A stretch of 64,000 bases of DNA from Rossellomorea aquimaris (GCF_008180865.1 NZ_VTEX01000005.1:248001-312000); one strand, 5' to 3'. Shown: positions 25,719 to 35,240, numbered from the stretch's first letter. Notes: generated from the sequence alone by a model not told the origin. Program-made: numbers and translations.

Positions 25719-27848
25719 TTATATAAATAATGAAATCGTCATATCGATCAGTTTAATTCCTATGAAAGGCACCAGGACCCCGCCAAGACCATAGATCGTC
25801 AAGTTCCTTCCTAATAATGCATTGGAACTCATCGGCTTATATGCGACTCCTTTCATGGCAAGTGGAATCAACAATGGAATGATGATGGCATTAAAGATCA
25901 GTGCTGAAAGGATAGCCGATATCGGCGTTGACAGCCCCATTACATTCAATGCTGTCATCTCTGGGATGGCGAGCATGAACATGGCAGGGATGATCGCAAA
26001 GTATTTCGCGATATCGTTGGCGATACTGAACGTGGTCAGCGCCCCCCTGGTCATAAGCAATTGTTTTCCGATTGAAACCACTTCAATGATCTTTGTCGGA
26101 TCCGAGTCCAAATCAACCATATTCGCCGCTTCTTTTGCGGCTGTGGTCCCGCTATTCATAGCAAGCCCCACATCTGCCTGGGCGAGTGCAGGGGCATCAT
26201 TCGTACCGTCACCTGTCATCGCCACCAATTTCCCTTGTGACTGTTCATATTTGATCACTTCAATTTTGTCTTCTGGTTTACATTCAGCGATAAATTCATC
26301 AACCCCTGCTTCCCGTGCAATCGTCGCAGCCGTCAATGGGTTATCCCCTGTTGCCATGATGGTTTTGATCCCCATTTGACGGAGTTTAGCAAACCGTTCT
26401 TTCATTCCCGGTTTCACGGTATCTTTCAGGTAGATCAATCCATAGATTCGCCCTTCCACCGCTACGGCCAATGGGGTACCGCCTTCACGTGCGATTTCTT
26501 TCGCCCCTTCATCCAGACTTGCCGGGATTGTACCACCTTGCGCTTTCACCCACGCCTTTACGGAATCGACAGCCCCTTTACGTACCTGGCGACCGTCTGT
26601 CAGATCCATTCCGCTCATCCTCGTCTCTGCTTTAAATTCGATGAACTGAGCGTCTACTGCAACAGAAGCATCGAACTTGCTTCCTTTCTCTTTCAGCAGT
26701 TCGATGATGGAACGTCCTTCTGGTGTTTCATCTTGTAACGAACTGATTCCCGTCCAGTAGAAGAGCTCTTCTTTTGATGCATCCCCAACCGGTATAAATT
26801 CACTCGCCATACGGTTACCGAATGTGATGGTACCGGTCTTATCCAGAATGATGGTGTTGATATCCCCCGCGGCTTCCACTGCCTTCCCTGACATGGCGAG
26901 TACATTGAACTGAGTCACACGGTCCATGCCCGCAATCCCGATTGCTGACAACAGTCCCCCGATGGTTGTCGGAATCAAACAGACAAGCAGCGAAATCAAC
27001 ACAGGAATCTCCAGGGAGAACCCCAAATAGTCCGTAAAGAATGGAAGAGTGACGACAACAATCATGAAAATCAGGGTCAAGCTTGTCAAAACCGTATTCA
27101 AGGCTATTTCGTTCGGGGTCTTTTGACGCTCTGCCCCTTCCACCAATGAAATCATACGGTCTAAGAACGACTCACCCGGATTGCTGGTGATTCGGACTTT
27201 AATCTGGTCACTGACGACTCTTGTTCCACCGGTGACGGAATTGAAATCGCCGCCGGCTTCCTTGATGACAGGAGCAGATTCCCCCGTGATGGCGGACTCA
27301 TCCACCGAGGCAAGCCCTTCAATGACTTCACCGTCACCGGGAATCATTTCACCTTGGTAGACAACGACTACGTCCCCTTTTTTGAGAGAGGTAGAAGCCA
27401 CGCTTTCTGTTTTCCCATTCCCTTTAAGAAGATTGGCCGACATTTCCTGTTTTGACTTTTTCAATGAATCGGCCTGTGCCTTCCCTCGCCCTTCTGCCAA
27501 TGCTTCAGCAAAATTTGCAAACAGCACTGTAAATAAAAGAATCAGGCTGACTGTTATATTGAACCATGGTGCCACATCACTGTTGCCGAATGCATCAGGT
27601 ACAAAACACAGGATCAATGTAATGATGAATCCAATCTCCACTACAAACATGATCGGGTTCTTCACCATGATTCTAGGGTCGAGCTTGATGAATGAATCTT
27701 TCAGGGCCTTCATGACCATTTCTTTATCCATCATGTTGTTTCCGTCCTTCTGTTCATTTTGATTGGAATGCTGAGGAGGAAGACCTTTTCGCTCTTTACC
27801 TGGAAACTCAGCAACCTTATGTGTCTCTTTCAGTAATGGATTTGCCAT
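25719..27848 (-). CDS. kdpB: Potassium-transporting P-type ATPase catalytic subunit KdpB
   Basis: About 709 aa. The phosphorylation site is [10 protein letters not shown], with TGES earlier, TGDNPLTA and the hinge [10 protein letters not shown]. It hydrolyses ATP to drive K+ through KdpA. An ATG five codons upstream (27863) directly abuts the kdpA stop. I prefer the ATG at 27848, which has GGGAG about 9 nt before it. The N-terminal ~55 residues form a charged extension. Gene order kdpFABC is intact. Confidence 0.96.
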   Translation of the reverse strand: MANPLLKETHKVAEFPGKERKGLPPQHSNQNEQKDGNNMMDKEMVMKALKDSFIKLDPRIMVKNPIMFVVEIGFIITLILCFVPDAFGNSDVAPWFNITVSLILLFTVLFANFAEALAEGRGKAQADSLKKSKQEMSANLLKGNGKTESVASTSLKKGDVVVVYQGEMIPGDGEVIEGLASVDESAITGESAPVIKEAGGDFNSVTGGTRVVSDQIKVRITSNPGESFLDRMISLVEGAERQKTPNEIALNTVLTSLTLIFMIVVVTLPFFTDYLGFSLEIPVLISLLVCLIPTTIGGLLSAIGIAGMDRVTQFNVLAMSGKAVEAAGDINTIILDKTGTITFGNRMASEFIPVGDASKEELFYWTGISSLQDETPEGRSIIELLKEKGSKFDASVAVDAQFIEFKAETRMSGMDLTDGRQVRKGAVDSVKAWVKAQGGTIPASLDEGAKEIAREGGTPLAVAVEGRIYGLIYLKDTVKPGMKERFAKLRQMGIKTIMATGDNPLTAATIAREAGVDEFIAECKPEDKIEVIKYEQSQGKLVAMTGDGTNDAPALAQADVGLAMNSGTTAAKEAANMVDLDSDPTKIIEVVSIGKQLLMTRGALTTFSIANDIAKYFAIIPAMFMLAIPEMTALNVMGLSTPISAILSALIFNAIIIPLLIPLAMKGVAYKPMSSNALLGRNLTIYGLGGVLVPFIGIKLIDMTISLFI

Positions 27849-27863
27849 TTCTTCCACTCCCAT

Positions 27864-29552
27864 CTACAATGTCAGATATTCTGCTACCGGGCCCAATACA
27901 AGTGTCGGGAAGAACGTTAGCGCTCCGACTATAAAGAACGTTCCAATAAGGATCACACCGAATAACGACGTATCCGTTCGGAAGGTTCCTATGGTCTCGG
28001 GTACCATTTTCTTGGATGCAAGCGACCCGGCAACAGCAAGCATCGTGACTAGTCCAAAGAATCTTCCAATATACATGACGATTCCTGTCGAGATGTTCCA
28101 GAATGGAGTGGCATCTCCAAGTCCTTCAAAGCCCGAACCATTATTGGCAGCGGATGACGTATACTCATAAACCACTTGGGAAATCCCATGAAAACCGTTG
28201 TTAGAAATGCCTTCCACCCCAAGAGGAGTGTAAAGGGCAAGAGCAGATGCCCCTAATATTAAGAGAGGATGCATGAGCATCGTAATGGCAATCAGCTTCA
28301 TTTCTCTGCCTTCGATTTTTTTGCCTAAGAATTCCGGTGTCCGGCCAACCATCAATCCTGAAAGGAACACAGCGATCATGGCGTACATGACCACATTGAT
28401 GAAGCCGGCCCCCACCCCTCCGAATACTGTGTTCAACAACATATTGGAAAGGGCAAGCATCCCTCCGATAGGGGTTAATGTATCATGCATCGTATTCACT
28501 GCACCTGTTTCCGTTGCTGTCGTGACCATGGCATAAAGGATCGATTGACCGGTACCGAACCGCACTTCCTTCCCTTCCATACTCCCTTGATCGGTCTGGA
28601 TCCCCATGGCATTCAGTGCCGGGTTTCCTTGAGATTCATAGAATAGGGCCGTTGAAAGGAACACAACGAAAACCATAACCATCGATACAAACAGGACACG
28701 TCCTTGCTTTGGATTCCCGACCATCTTTCCATACGTAAAAGGCAGGGCGGATGGAAGCAGGAACATTAACAGAATCTGAATAAAGTTGCTGATGGCATTC
28801 GGATTCTCAAAGGGATGGGCGGAATTGACGCCGAAGAATCCTCCACCATTATTCCCAAGTTCTTTAATGGACAAGAACGTTCCTACAGGACCACGGGCGA
28901 TTTCCTGGCTACCACCTTCAATCGTGTTCACTGTAACCGATGGCTCCAACGTTTGTGGGGTCCCTAACGCTATGAAAATAAAGCCAGTGACAAAGGCGAT
29001 CGGCATGAGAACACGAGTAATGGCCCTGAATAAATCGACAAAGAAGTTACCGATTTCAGCACCTGTCAGCCCTCTTACAAAGGCGATGGCTACCGCCAAA
29101 GCCGTTCCCGGTGCGGCGAACATCATGAAGAGAATACCGATCATCTGTCCAAGGTAGGAAAGACCTGATTCCCCGCTGTAATGCTGAAGATTTGTATTGG
29201 TCATAAAACTGATCGCTGTATTAAAGGCAAGGGTGGGATCCATTCCAGGATTGCCACTGGGATTCAATGGCAGGACCCCTTGCATTCTGAAAACAAGATA
29301 AACAATGAAAATCATGAAACCGTTCGTGAAGACAAGCTCCAATGCGTATTGCTTCCAGGTTTGATTTACTTTTTTTATTCCACTGACCTTGAAAAGTAAA
29401 TGTTCAAATGGACCAAAAATTTGGTCTAAAGGCGTATGATTATAGTCGAACGCCTTTGCCAAATAGACTCCGGCCGGCTTTGCAATCAGAATCATTGCCG
29501 CCAATGTAATGATGATGGATAGAATGGTCGTCATCACCTGTGATACCCCCAA
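27864..29552 (-). CDS. kdpA: Potassium-transporting ATPase subunit KdpA
   Basis: A 562-aa channel-like subunit with about ten membrane spans, related to Trk/Ktr potassium transporters. It selects and conducts K+ in the KdpFABC pump. Family markers include FNTAISFMTNTNLQHYSGES and ELGNNGGGFFGVNSAHPFEN, which hold filter-loop glycines. It follows kdpF by 4 bp and begins with ATG. No oddities are seen. Confidence 0.97.
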   Translation of the reverse strand: MGVSQVMTTILSIIITLAAMILIAKPAGVYLAKAFDYNHTPLDQIFGPFEHLLFKVSGIKKVNQTWKQYALELVFTNGFMIFIVYLVFRMQGVLPLNPSGNPGMDPTLAFNTAISFMTNTNLQHYSGESGLSYLGQMIGILFMMFAAPGTALAVAIAFVRGLTGAEIGNFFVDLFRAITRVLMPIAFVTGFIFIALGTPQTLEPSVTVNTIEGGSQEIARGPVGTFLSIKELGNNGGGFFGVNSAHPFENPNAISNFIQILLMFLLPSALPFTYGKMVGNPKQGRVLFVSMVMVFVVFLSTALFYESQGNPALNAMGIQTDQGSMEGKEVRFGTGQSILYAMVTTATETGAVNTMHDTLTPIGGMLALSNMLLNTVFGGVGAGFINVVMYAMIAVFLSGLMVGRTPEFLGKKIEGREMKLIAITMLMHPLLILGASALALYTPLGVEGISNNGFHGISQVVYEYTSSAANNGSGFEGLGDATPFWNISTGIVMYIGRFFGLVTMLAVAGSLASKKMVPETIGTFRTDTSLFGVILIGTFFIVGALTFFPTLVLGPVAEYLTL

Positions 29553-29556
29553 CTAA

Positions 29557-29634
29557 TTAGAATTTTTCAGGATTGAATAATACATAAAATAAATAAAGTG
29601 TAATAACTGCCGTTACACCAAGTAAGAGCATCAT
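29557..29634 (-). CDS. kdpF: KdpF, small membrane subunit of the Kdp ATPase
   Basis: A 25-aa single-span peptide, MMLLLGVTAVITLYLFYVLF then NPEKF. The C-terminal NPEKF is the classic KdpF ending and the gene lies directly before kdpA. It stabilises the complex in lipid. The ribosome site GAGGAGG is ~9 nt upstream. Its ATG overlaps the stop of another tiny ORF by 4 bp, so translation is probably coupled. Confidence 0.93.
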   Translation of the reverse strand: MMLLLGVTAVITLYLFYVLFNPEKF

Positions 29635-29738
29635 GAGTCCTTACCTCCTCGATCCACCACAGTGGAGGACCAATTGGCAACCCCCGACATTAAAACCGGG
29701 AGAAGGAAGAAAAAACCGATCATTATGAGATCCAACAT
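29631..29738 (-). CDS. 35-aa membrane mini-protein upstream of kdpF
   Basis: Reads MLDLIMIGFFFLLPVLMSGV, then ANWSSTVVDRGGKDS. It has one hydrophobic span with a polar, charged tail. A strong AGGAGG site lies 8 nt before the ATG, and the stop overlaps kdpF as ATGA. The ribosome site, coupling and protein-like composition argue that it is translated. I do not recognise a family. It may be an additional small subunit or a coupling peptide of Kdp. Confidence 0.7.
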   Translation of the reverse strand: MLDLIMIGFFFLLPVLMSGVANWSSTVVDRGGKDS

Positions 29739-29756
29739 GTGTAAAACCTCCTGATA

Positions 29757-30188
29757 TTATCTTAGAAAACACGAAACATTCCTGCTTTTTGTATACACGA
29801 CATATCTTGCACCGATTGACTGATAAAGGCGCACTGGATAACCATGGACACCCGTGACCACTATGATTGGTGCGGACGTACTGTTTTGAATGATTTTCAT
29901 TATCGATAACGTATCTGAAAAGTGACTTTCAAATACGATGACCTTATTGAAATGATTTCGATGATCGAGAAATTCTTCATATTGACCTAGCCTCATGACA
30001 TCTTGAAACCCTCGCCCCTTCAGAACTTCGACAACTTGTGGAATGGATGAAACAAAACAGCAAGCATGGGATCTATCTAAGCAATCCTCTATTTCCTGCA
30101 GCATTTCCCAAGTGGGGATATAAACAAGCGTTGTACCCTTTTGCCGTTCTTGAATGAACACATTAATCCTCCTTCCAAATGCAGTCAT
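29757..30188 (-). CDS. Receiver-like protein of unknown function at the head of the kdp operon
   Basis: About 143 aa, started at ATG 30188 after AGAGGTGTG; an upstream in-frame ATG lacks a ribosome site. The N-terminal half (INVFIQERQKGTTLVYIP) is not recognised. The C-terminal half looks like the end of a response-regulator receiver: KVIVFESHFSDTLSIM, then APIIVVTGVHG and GARYVVYTK. The lysine after the last strand matches the receiver Thr/Lys pattern. A clear phospho-acceptor aspartate is not evident, so it may be a degenerate receiver. It is the first gene after the c-di-AMP riboswitch and lies 18 bp before the mini-protein gene. Confidence 0.65.
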   Translation of the reverse strand: MTAFGRRINVFIQERQKGTTLVYIPTWEMLQEIEDCLDRSHACCFVSSIPQVVEVLKGRGFQDVMRLGQYEEFLDHRNHFNKVIVFESHFSDTLSIMKIIQNSTSAPIIVVTGVHGYPVRLYQSIGARYVVYTKSRNVSCFLR

Positions 30189-30552
30189 CACACCTCTACC
30201 ATTCCTTACTACAGAGATCATTGAGGCACACCCTAGAAAAAGACATGGACGGTCATCCAAAAGATCCCCTTACAGGAAGAAAGATCCACCTTCAGAAAAC
30301 AAAAATAGACCAATGCTCACTTTTCCCCCAGTATGACAGGCAAGAGCAAAGATGAATCAGCATCCTGAAAGAATGCGATCCTCTGACATCTCTTGTTCAT
30401 CTGAAGAAAAAGTACACATTGGTCTACTTAACGCCTAGCCGGCTGTTATAGCCTTCTATGCATTCTGTCTTCCATGTTCACTTCTTCAAAATAGGCATAA
30501 TAAAAAGACCTACTTATTAGTCAAGCTGCCCCTTTTGCCATTATGAAAACAA

Positions 30553-30598
30553 CAAAAAAAGCCCCCTGAAAAAGGTGGTCTTTATGACCTCCTTCGCT
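30553..30598 (-). terminator. Riboswitch-controlled terminator of the kdp operon
   Basis: On the minus strand AAGC...GGAGGTC and GACCACC...GCTT form a hairpin followed by seven Ts, directly after the aptamer. Ligand binding is expected to favour it. Confidence 0.8.
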
Positions 30599-30722
30599 TT
30601 AGCCGACGAAGTTAGCTGACGGGTAGGATGGCGAAAGAGTTTTAATCTCATCCCTTCTACATACGTAGAATTAACCCCACTTGATTGGGTCCTCCGTTCT
30701 CGTTTCCGAGACTAGGCCGAAA
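30597..30722 (-). ncRNA. c-di-AMP riboswitch (ydaO-yuaA motif) controlling kdp
   Basis: The minus-strand RNA has the conserved ydaO blocks: GAACGGAGGACCCAAU, GUGGGGUUAAUUC, CUUUCGCC, and CCGUCAGCUAACUUCGUCGG. The ends can pair as UUUCGGCC with GGCUAAAG to form P1. In Bacillus this class senses c-di-AMP and turns off K+ uptake genes when K+ is high. A kdp-controlling member has been described in B. thuringiensis. Confidence 0.95.
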
Positions 30723-30968
30723 TATTGAGCTGTGCTTTACAAGGAATATATTACTCCCGGCTTATTGAATTTGTAAATTATTAAAAATCTCTAAATCTAG
30801 CTAAATAGGTTTATTTTTCTAACGAAAATCATCAAATACTCTAAATCTCTAACTGATTCGAATTATTTCAGCTATTTTATTCTATGAAAATTAATGATTG
30901 ACAACTTTTAACACGTCTGAGTAAGATAATCCTTGAAATTGATCTGATAGTGGCAAGGGGGAGAAAAC

Positions 30969-31337
30969 GTGAAAATCTCTAAACGGCGATTAGAAGCTGA
31001 ATTAAGCGAAGCCTTCATAAAAATGCAAAGAGAACTGATCGGCCGCGGTCCACAGGAAACCCGAACATACATCTTAGAGGACATGGTCATTGCAAGGTTC
31101 AAGGGCGTGTTAACGGTTGAAGAAAAACACCTTGTCGAGCACGATAAAGGTAGAGTCCTCGTGAAACAAATGCGTCAGGTATTGCGGGAAATGTACAGCC
31201 AAAACATCGAAGAGATAGTAGAACAGCATACAAAATGCAAAGTCCTGTCGAGCCATAGTGACATCAGTACGAAAATGGGAGAGCGTATGGAGGTATTCGT
31301 ACTCGATAAGAATCTTGAAAAGCAGTTAGAAAATTAA
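30969..31337 (+). CDS. DUF2294 family protein
   Basis: A 122-aa soluble protein with the family pattern GRGPQETRTYILEDMVIARF near residues 25-45, LTVEEKHLVEHDKGR, and a C-terminal half with DISTKMGERMEVFVLDKNLE. The start is GTG after AAGGGGG. It stands alone, divergent from the kdp riboswitch region. Some DUF2294 proteins have been suggested to act in sodium or redox stress; I can only say that it is a conserved small Bacillus protein. Confidence 0.85.
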   Translation: MKISKRRLEAELSEAFIKMQRELIGRGPQETRTYILEDMVIARFKGVLTVEEKHLVEHDKGRVLVKQMRQVLREMYSQNIEEIVEQHTKCKVLSSHSDISTKMGERMEVFVLDKNLEKQLEN

Positions 31338-31399
31338 ACAACTGAATGTATATTTATAAGTAAATTCGAAAGTTTCTATTATCTCTTTATAAATATAGG

Positions 31400-31442
31400 A
31401 AGCCCTGAATCTATCGAGCCGCATCCTCAAAGATTCAGGGCA
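31400..31442. terminator. Hairpin after the DUF2294 gene
   Basis: GCCCTGAATCT pairs with AGATTCAGGGC. T-richness is modest on either side, so terminator function is likely but not certain. Confidence 0.55.
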
Positions 31443-31562
31443 TTAAAGATTGTTACCCTTACACCGGTGACTGAAGAAGCTAGGGAACTCCAACCCCTTA
31501 CTGTTGAATCTAATTCCACTATCCCTACATGCCACCTTCGCTCAGAGGGTCTGACCTCAATT

Positions 31563-32609
31563 TCAGCTTGTGATTTCCACAAATGATTCTCCATTCTTTA
31601 ATAAGAATTGAATGGTATACTCGTCATTACGAATTTGCTCTTTCGTTTCTGGTAAAGCTAAATATTCTTGTACTGCTTTTTCAATTTCTTCAATATGTTC
31701 TTGAGAAAGTGGTTCATCCAGATCCGTTTTTATCCATACATAAGAGTGTCCTTTCTTCACATTGTACGATAGTCCTGCCAATTGATAAGTCGATTTTCCT
31801 GCCATTGCGTCATATATATCAGATGAAATAAAGGACCAACGATTATCTTGCTGACGATGTTCTAAGTTGAAAGTATTCACCTCAATACCTTTCACATCTA
31901 AATTTTGTAATTCTATTTCTTTTTCAATATCTGCAATAATTTCCTTTGACTCTTCAATATGGTCGGGCATATCAATTGTGACGATTGTTGTAGCGTCAGT
32001 TCCCTTAATTCCCGCTAACTCATACTCTGCCTCTTCGGCATATCCATAGGATGCGAATACTTCCTTCACAATCTCCCGTACCTGGTCATAAAGTTTTTTA
32101 GAATCTTCGCCTCGCTCATTATTGGGAACTTCAGGTGCTTCGATAATCTTTAATTCGTACTCGTCATACCCATTTTCATATAGATAATTTGTGATCTTAG
32201 ATTCAAGGTCTTCTTTTGCTTGCTTTAATGTAGATTCTTTCAAAACGAGTGAAATTTCAATGGTGAATGGAGATGGTGTTGTCCCTACGGAATTAACAGT
32301 GTATCCTTCCTTTTCGACTAATTTAAAGAGCTTAGATGTTAAATCAGGATTCTGTTGTCCATCTGACACATTAGGAGTGATAGAAATTGGTAACACTTTC
32401 TCTACAATACTTGCCATCGTCGTTGAGTAGAACGGAGATATGACAATAAAGAGCATACACGCTGCTGCAATCCAACCATATTTTTTAAAATGGCTCTTTT
32501 TATTTTTATATGTACTCTTCATTATTTTACTTCTAAGTTGTTCTTTCGATTTGTCTGCTATCTTTAATTGGTCTTCTAATTCTTTAAATTGATCATTAGA
32601 GTATTTCAT
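31563..32609 (-). CDS. Membrane-anchored DUF4030-like protein, probable anti-sigma factor
   Basis: A 348-aa protein. Residues 1-50 are cytoplasmic and charged. One span follows (YGWIAAACMLFIVISPFY), then a large extracellular domain of repeated alpha/beta units that fits the Bacillus DUF4030 group. There is no zinc-finger motif. It overlaps the ECF sigma gene by 14 bp, which strongly suggests that it is the cognate anti-sigma factor, with the outer domain as sensor. Confidence 0.75.
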   Translation of the reverse strand: MKYSNDQFKELEDQLKIADKSKEQLRSKIMKSTYKNKKSHFKKYGWIAAACMLFIVISPFYSTTMASIVEKVLPISITPNVSDGQQNPDLTSKLFKLVEKEGYTVNSVGTTPSPFTIEISLVLKESTLKQAKEDLESKITNYLYENGYDEYELKIIEAPEVPNNERGEDSKKLYDQVREIVKEVFASYGYAEEAEYELAGIKGTDATTIVTIDMPDHIEESKEIIADIEKEIELQNLDVKGIEVNTFNLEHRQQDNRWSFISSDIYDAMAGKSTYQLAGLSYNVKKGHSYVWIKTDLDEPLSQEHIEEIEKAVQEYLALPETKEQIRNDEYTIQFLLKNGESFVEITS

Positions 32610-33111
32610 CGATTATCCCTCCTTTACTCAATACCTTCTTCAATTCAACTAGCGCCCTTTTTAACGTCATTTTCACTTTACTTTCTGACCAGTTTAAAAC
32701 AATAGCTGTTTCTGCTGTTGAAAATTCTTTTAACTTCCTTAAAATGATGACATGCCTATAAGAAGTTTTTAATTGTTGAATGGCTCTATATAATTGTTCA
32801 GATTCGAAATTCATTTCTACGATTTGTTCAGGTAGCGGCTTGCAGTCTTTCTCTTCCATTGTTAAGCCCAGATAGTGTTTTAACGGATTTTTCTTTCTAA
32901 AATAGTCCTTTGTTACATTATGAGCAATAGCAAATAGCCACGTTTTCACAGATGATTTCCCTTCAAATTGCTGTTGACGCCTATATGCTTTAAGAAAGGT
33001 CTCCTGTGTTAAATCCTCTGCTTGTTGATAGTCTCGTACCATTAAAAGTATGTAAGTCAGGATTGACTCTCCATATTGATTAAACCATTCATTTAATTCT
33101 TGTTGCTCCAA
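32596..33111 (-). CDS. ECF-type RNA polymerase sigma factor
   Basis: About 171 aa with regions 2 (MVRDYQQAEDLTQETFLKAY, then WLFAIAHNVTKDYFRK) and 4 (YRHVIILRKLKEFSTAETAI). I start it at TTG 33111, 8 nt after AAGGGGG; the longer frame has no ribosome site. The promoter region contains a group-4-like pair, GTGACC, 16 bp, CGTC, suggesting self-activation. It is paired with the overlapping DUF4030-like membrane protein. The regulon is unknown. Confidence 0.9.
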   Translation of the reverse strand: MEQQELNEWFNQYGESILTYILLMVRDYQQAEDLTQETFLKAYRRQQQFEGKSSVKTWLFAIAHNVTKDYFRKKNPLKHYLGLTMEEKDCKPLPEQIVEMNFESEQLYRAIQQLKTSYRHVIILRKLKEFSTAETAIVLNWSESKVKMTLKRALVELKKVLSKGGIIDEIL

Positions 33112-33139
33112 AACTGTTCCCCCTTTTCTTATACACTTA

Positions 33140-33165
33140 GACGCAAATGAAAATAAATCGGTCAC
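33140..33165 (-). promoter_or_regulatory. Candidate ECF-dependent autoregulatory promoter
   Basis: On the minus strand GTGACC, a 16-bp spacer and CGTC lie just upstream of the sigma gene. This resembles ECF promoters, with a -10 core of CGTC. Confidence 0.4.
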
Positions 33166-33222
33166 GTTTTAAATAAATTTATAAAAAGAAATAGAATCCA
33201 TTAGGAATATCACTTCATAAAA

Positions 33223-33253
33223 AAAGCATTTATCCCAAGTTGGAACAATGCTA
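33223..33253 (-). terminator. Terminator following the chemoreceptor gene
   Basis: AGCATT pairs with AATGCT around a 19-nt loop, and a T run follows on the minus strand. It sits ~230 bp after the chemoreceptor stop. Confidence 0.5.
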
Positions 33254-33335
33254 GTTCATCTTAAATAAATCATTAAAATCCAAATCTAAAATTGGGTCAG
33301 TCACCAACCCTTTAATCCATCACCGTGCAGACAGA

Positions 33336-33381
33336 GTGGGGACGGTTCCGTCTTAACCTTTCCCTTACGAACGTCCCCGGT
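33336..33381. repeat. GGGGACGGTTC-type intergenic hairpin repeat, copy 1
   Basis: GTGGGGACGGTTCCGTCT is followed ~15 bp later by ACGAACGTCCCCGG, giving an imperfect inverted repeat. A second copy lies at 34590-34652. Confidence 0.6.
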
Positions 33382-33479
33382 TTGCATGGGTTGCATTTAA
33401 AGAGCCTATTTAACCATAGTTGTTCAGAACACGCTCTTTATATTCTCCTAATATGTAACACAGCACCCGCTACCTACAC

Positions 33480-34310
33480 TTACTCTTTATTTGTAGTAAG
33501 GTTTTCTAACTTGTTAATGGTTTGATCAATTTCATTTTTAGATTCTGTAACAATTCTTTGTAAGTCTTCTGAAATTTGATTAACTTTTATTAGTTCATTT
33601 GTAATATTTTCAATGTTAGTATTAACCTCTTTAATGGCATTATCAGCATTCACAGAGAGCTTCCTCACTTCCTGGGCTACTACATTAAATCCTCTTCCGT
33701 GTTCACCCGCTCTGGCTGCTTCAATCGCCGCATTTAAAGAAAGCAAGTTTGTTTGAGAAGAAATATTTTTTATCGATTTCGACGTTTCATCAATTAATTT
33801 AATTTGTTCCCTTAAAGACTCTAACGCTTCTACTTTTTCATTAGAATTGTCCATAACTGAGTTAACTAGATTATTCGGCATGCTCTTTAATTTGGAAATG
33901 ATCTCTATCGTTGTAGTTTCCCTTTTTGTAATGTCTGTGGCAATTTTCAGGACTGCATGGACAGAACCCTTTCCATCTAAAATAGGAATATATGTTGCTT
34001 CCAGCCAAAGTTTGTTTCCCTGTCTATCAACTCTTTCAATTTTTTCTTGAGATTTTTTCCCTTGCCGGAGGTTGTCCCACAACTCTGTATATTCTTTGCT
34101 TTGGCTATATTCCATCGTGCAGAACTGTTTGTGATCCATCCCTTGCATTTCCTGTACCCGGTAATTCATTGCATCGGCGAAGTTATCATTTACCCAAATT
34201 ACCTTTCTGTCTAAGGAGAACTCTATCATAGCCAAATTTGTTTCAAGAGCTAATAGAACATCCTTTATATCTAAAACTTGGGTGCTTGCCTTACTAGTTA
34301 ATTGGTTCAT
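33480..34310 (-). CDS. Soluble PAS-domain methyl-accepting chemotaxis protein
   Basis: About 276 aa with no membrane span. An N-terminal PAS domain ([20 protein letters not shown]) is followed by PAC-like [11 protein letters not shown] short signalling domain holds the conserved hairpin [20 protein letters not shown]. It resembles cytoplasmic chemoreceptors, with a shortened coiled coil. The start is ATG 34310 after AAGAAGGGG. A terminator-like hairpin lies in its leader. The PAS ligand is unknown; FAD or haem is possible. Confidence 0.88.
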   Translation of the reverse strand: MNQLTSKASTQVLDIKDVLLALETNLAMIEFSLDRKVIWVNDNFADAMNYRVQEMQGMDHKQFCTMEYSQSKEYTELWDNLRQGKKSQEKIERVDRQGNKLWLEATYIPILDGKGSVHAVLKIATDITKRETTTIEIISKLKSMPNNLVNSVMDNSNEKVEALESLREQIKLIDETSKSIKNISSQTNLLSLNAAIEAARAGEHGRGFNVVAQEVRKLSVNADNAIKEVNTNIENITNELIKVNQISEDLQRIVTESKNEIDQTINKLENLTTNKE

Positions 34311-34401
34311 ATACGTATCCCCTTCTTTTGAACATTTGCTTATGTACTTCATTATTCATTCATCTTTAGGTTTCTGGGCATAGAAAGTAACGTTCAATAA
34401 T

Positions 34402-34437
34402 AAAAAAAAGCTAATCAAACAGTAAAGTTCAATTAGC
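34402..34437 (-). terminator. Leader hairpin with U run upstream of the chemoreceptor gene
   Basis: On the minus strand GCTAATTGAAC and GTTTGATTAGC form a hairpin followed by eight Ts, ~90 nt before the chemoreceptor start. The ~60 nt before it (GGATAATCGGGGAGCAACTA, then GCGCAACCGGC) is GC-rich and could fold. It may end a small RNA or be a leader attenuator. I could not match it to a known riboswitch. Confidence 0.55.
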
Positions 34438-34589
34438 CGGTTGCGCTAGTTGCTCCCCGATTATCCAAGCGCCCACATACAGATAACCATTCATCGCATC
34501 TAAATTAATATATTTAATATATCGACACATTCAAAAATATATTTAGACTACAAATAGGTGAAGAAATAGATGATGGTAATTATGGATAC

Positions 34590-34652
34590 AGTGGGGACGG
34601 TTCCGTCTCTACTAGATTCCCGAAAAGTGGAGTAAGAACCGTCCCGGTTTGC
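34590..34652. repeat. GGGGACGGTTC-type intergenic hairpin repeat, copy 2
   Basis: GTGGGGACGGTTCCGTCT and AAGAACCGTCCCGG flank a ~28-bp loop, so the ends are complementary. The left arm is identical to the copy at 33336. Confidence 0.65.
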
Positions 34653-34661
34653 GCAGACACT

Positions 34662-35240
34662 CTAAGATGTCATTCCAAACGTGCCTCTTTTCCGGACAGT
34701 CTTGAATCCTATTCGTTCATAAAGCTTTATGGCTCCGGGATTGTTTTGATTCACGTGGAGGACGACGGATTGCATACCATCTTGTCGGAGGTCTTCTAAG
34801 CATTTACAAGTCAATACAACAGCGATCCCTTTTCCCCTCCACTCCGGAATCACACCCACTTGAATGATATACCCGATTGTATCAGTCTCCTGATCGGTTG
34901 CAATGAAACCTACCGCCTGGTCATTGACAGTTACGATATAGGACCGTTCCGGTAGAAAATCAGAACCGGACGATATCCACTCCACCCACTTCTCCCTGGG
35001 CCACCCTGGAAAACCGGGACGGTCCTTGAATGAAGCCTCGTAAACTTCATAAAATGGCTCTTTCAATGATGGTGACCAACTTTTGAAAATAAATGGAAAT
35101 GGTGTTTCGATTTTAGGGATGTCCGTTAAGGAGTGTTCCATCACATATTCTTGGAATACCAGCTCATAGCCCTTTTGTTGGTATTCCTGAATGATATCAT
35201 CTGTTATGTTTTCACATTTAATGTTCGTCACGTCGTTCAT
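34662..35240 (-). CDS. GNAT family N-acetyltransferase
   Basis: About 192 aa with a complete GNAT domain: IIQVGVIPEWRGKGIAVVLT holds the acetyl-CoA loop, and LHVNQNNPGAIKLYERIGF is the usual last segment. I chose ATG 35240 because GGAGG lies ~8 nt upstream; the frame is open further upstream but lacks a start. The first ~60 residues may be the remains of a second GNAT-like half. The substrate is unknown. Confidence 0.87.
   Translation of the reverse strand: MNDVTNIKCENITDDIIQEYQQKGYELVFQEYVMEHSLTDIPKIETPFPFIFKSWSPSLKEPFYEVYEASFKDRPGFPGWPREKWVEWISSGSDFLPERSYIVTVNDQAVGFIATDQETDTIGYIIQVGVIPEWRGKGIAVVLTCKCLEDLRQDGMQSVVLHVNQNNPGAIKLYERIGFKTVRKRGTFGMTS

Noticed and set aside
34440-34500. Possible c-di-GMP (GEMM) riboswitch before the chemoreceptor
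   Set aside because: The GGGCAAAC and GACGCAAAGC blocks and the P1b hairpin of GEMM are not present; only a loose GCGCAACCGGC similarity exists.
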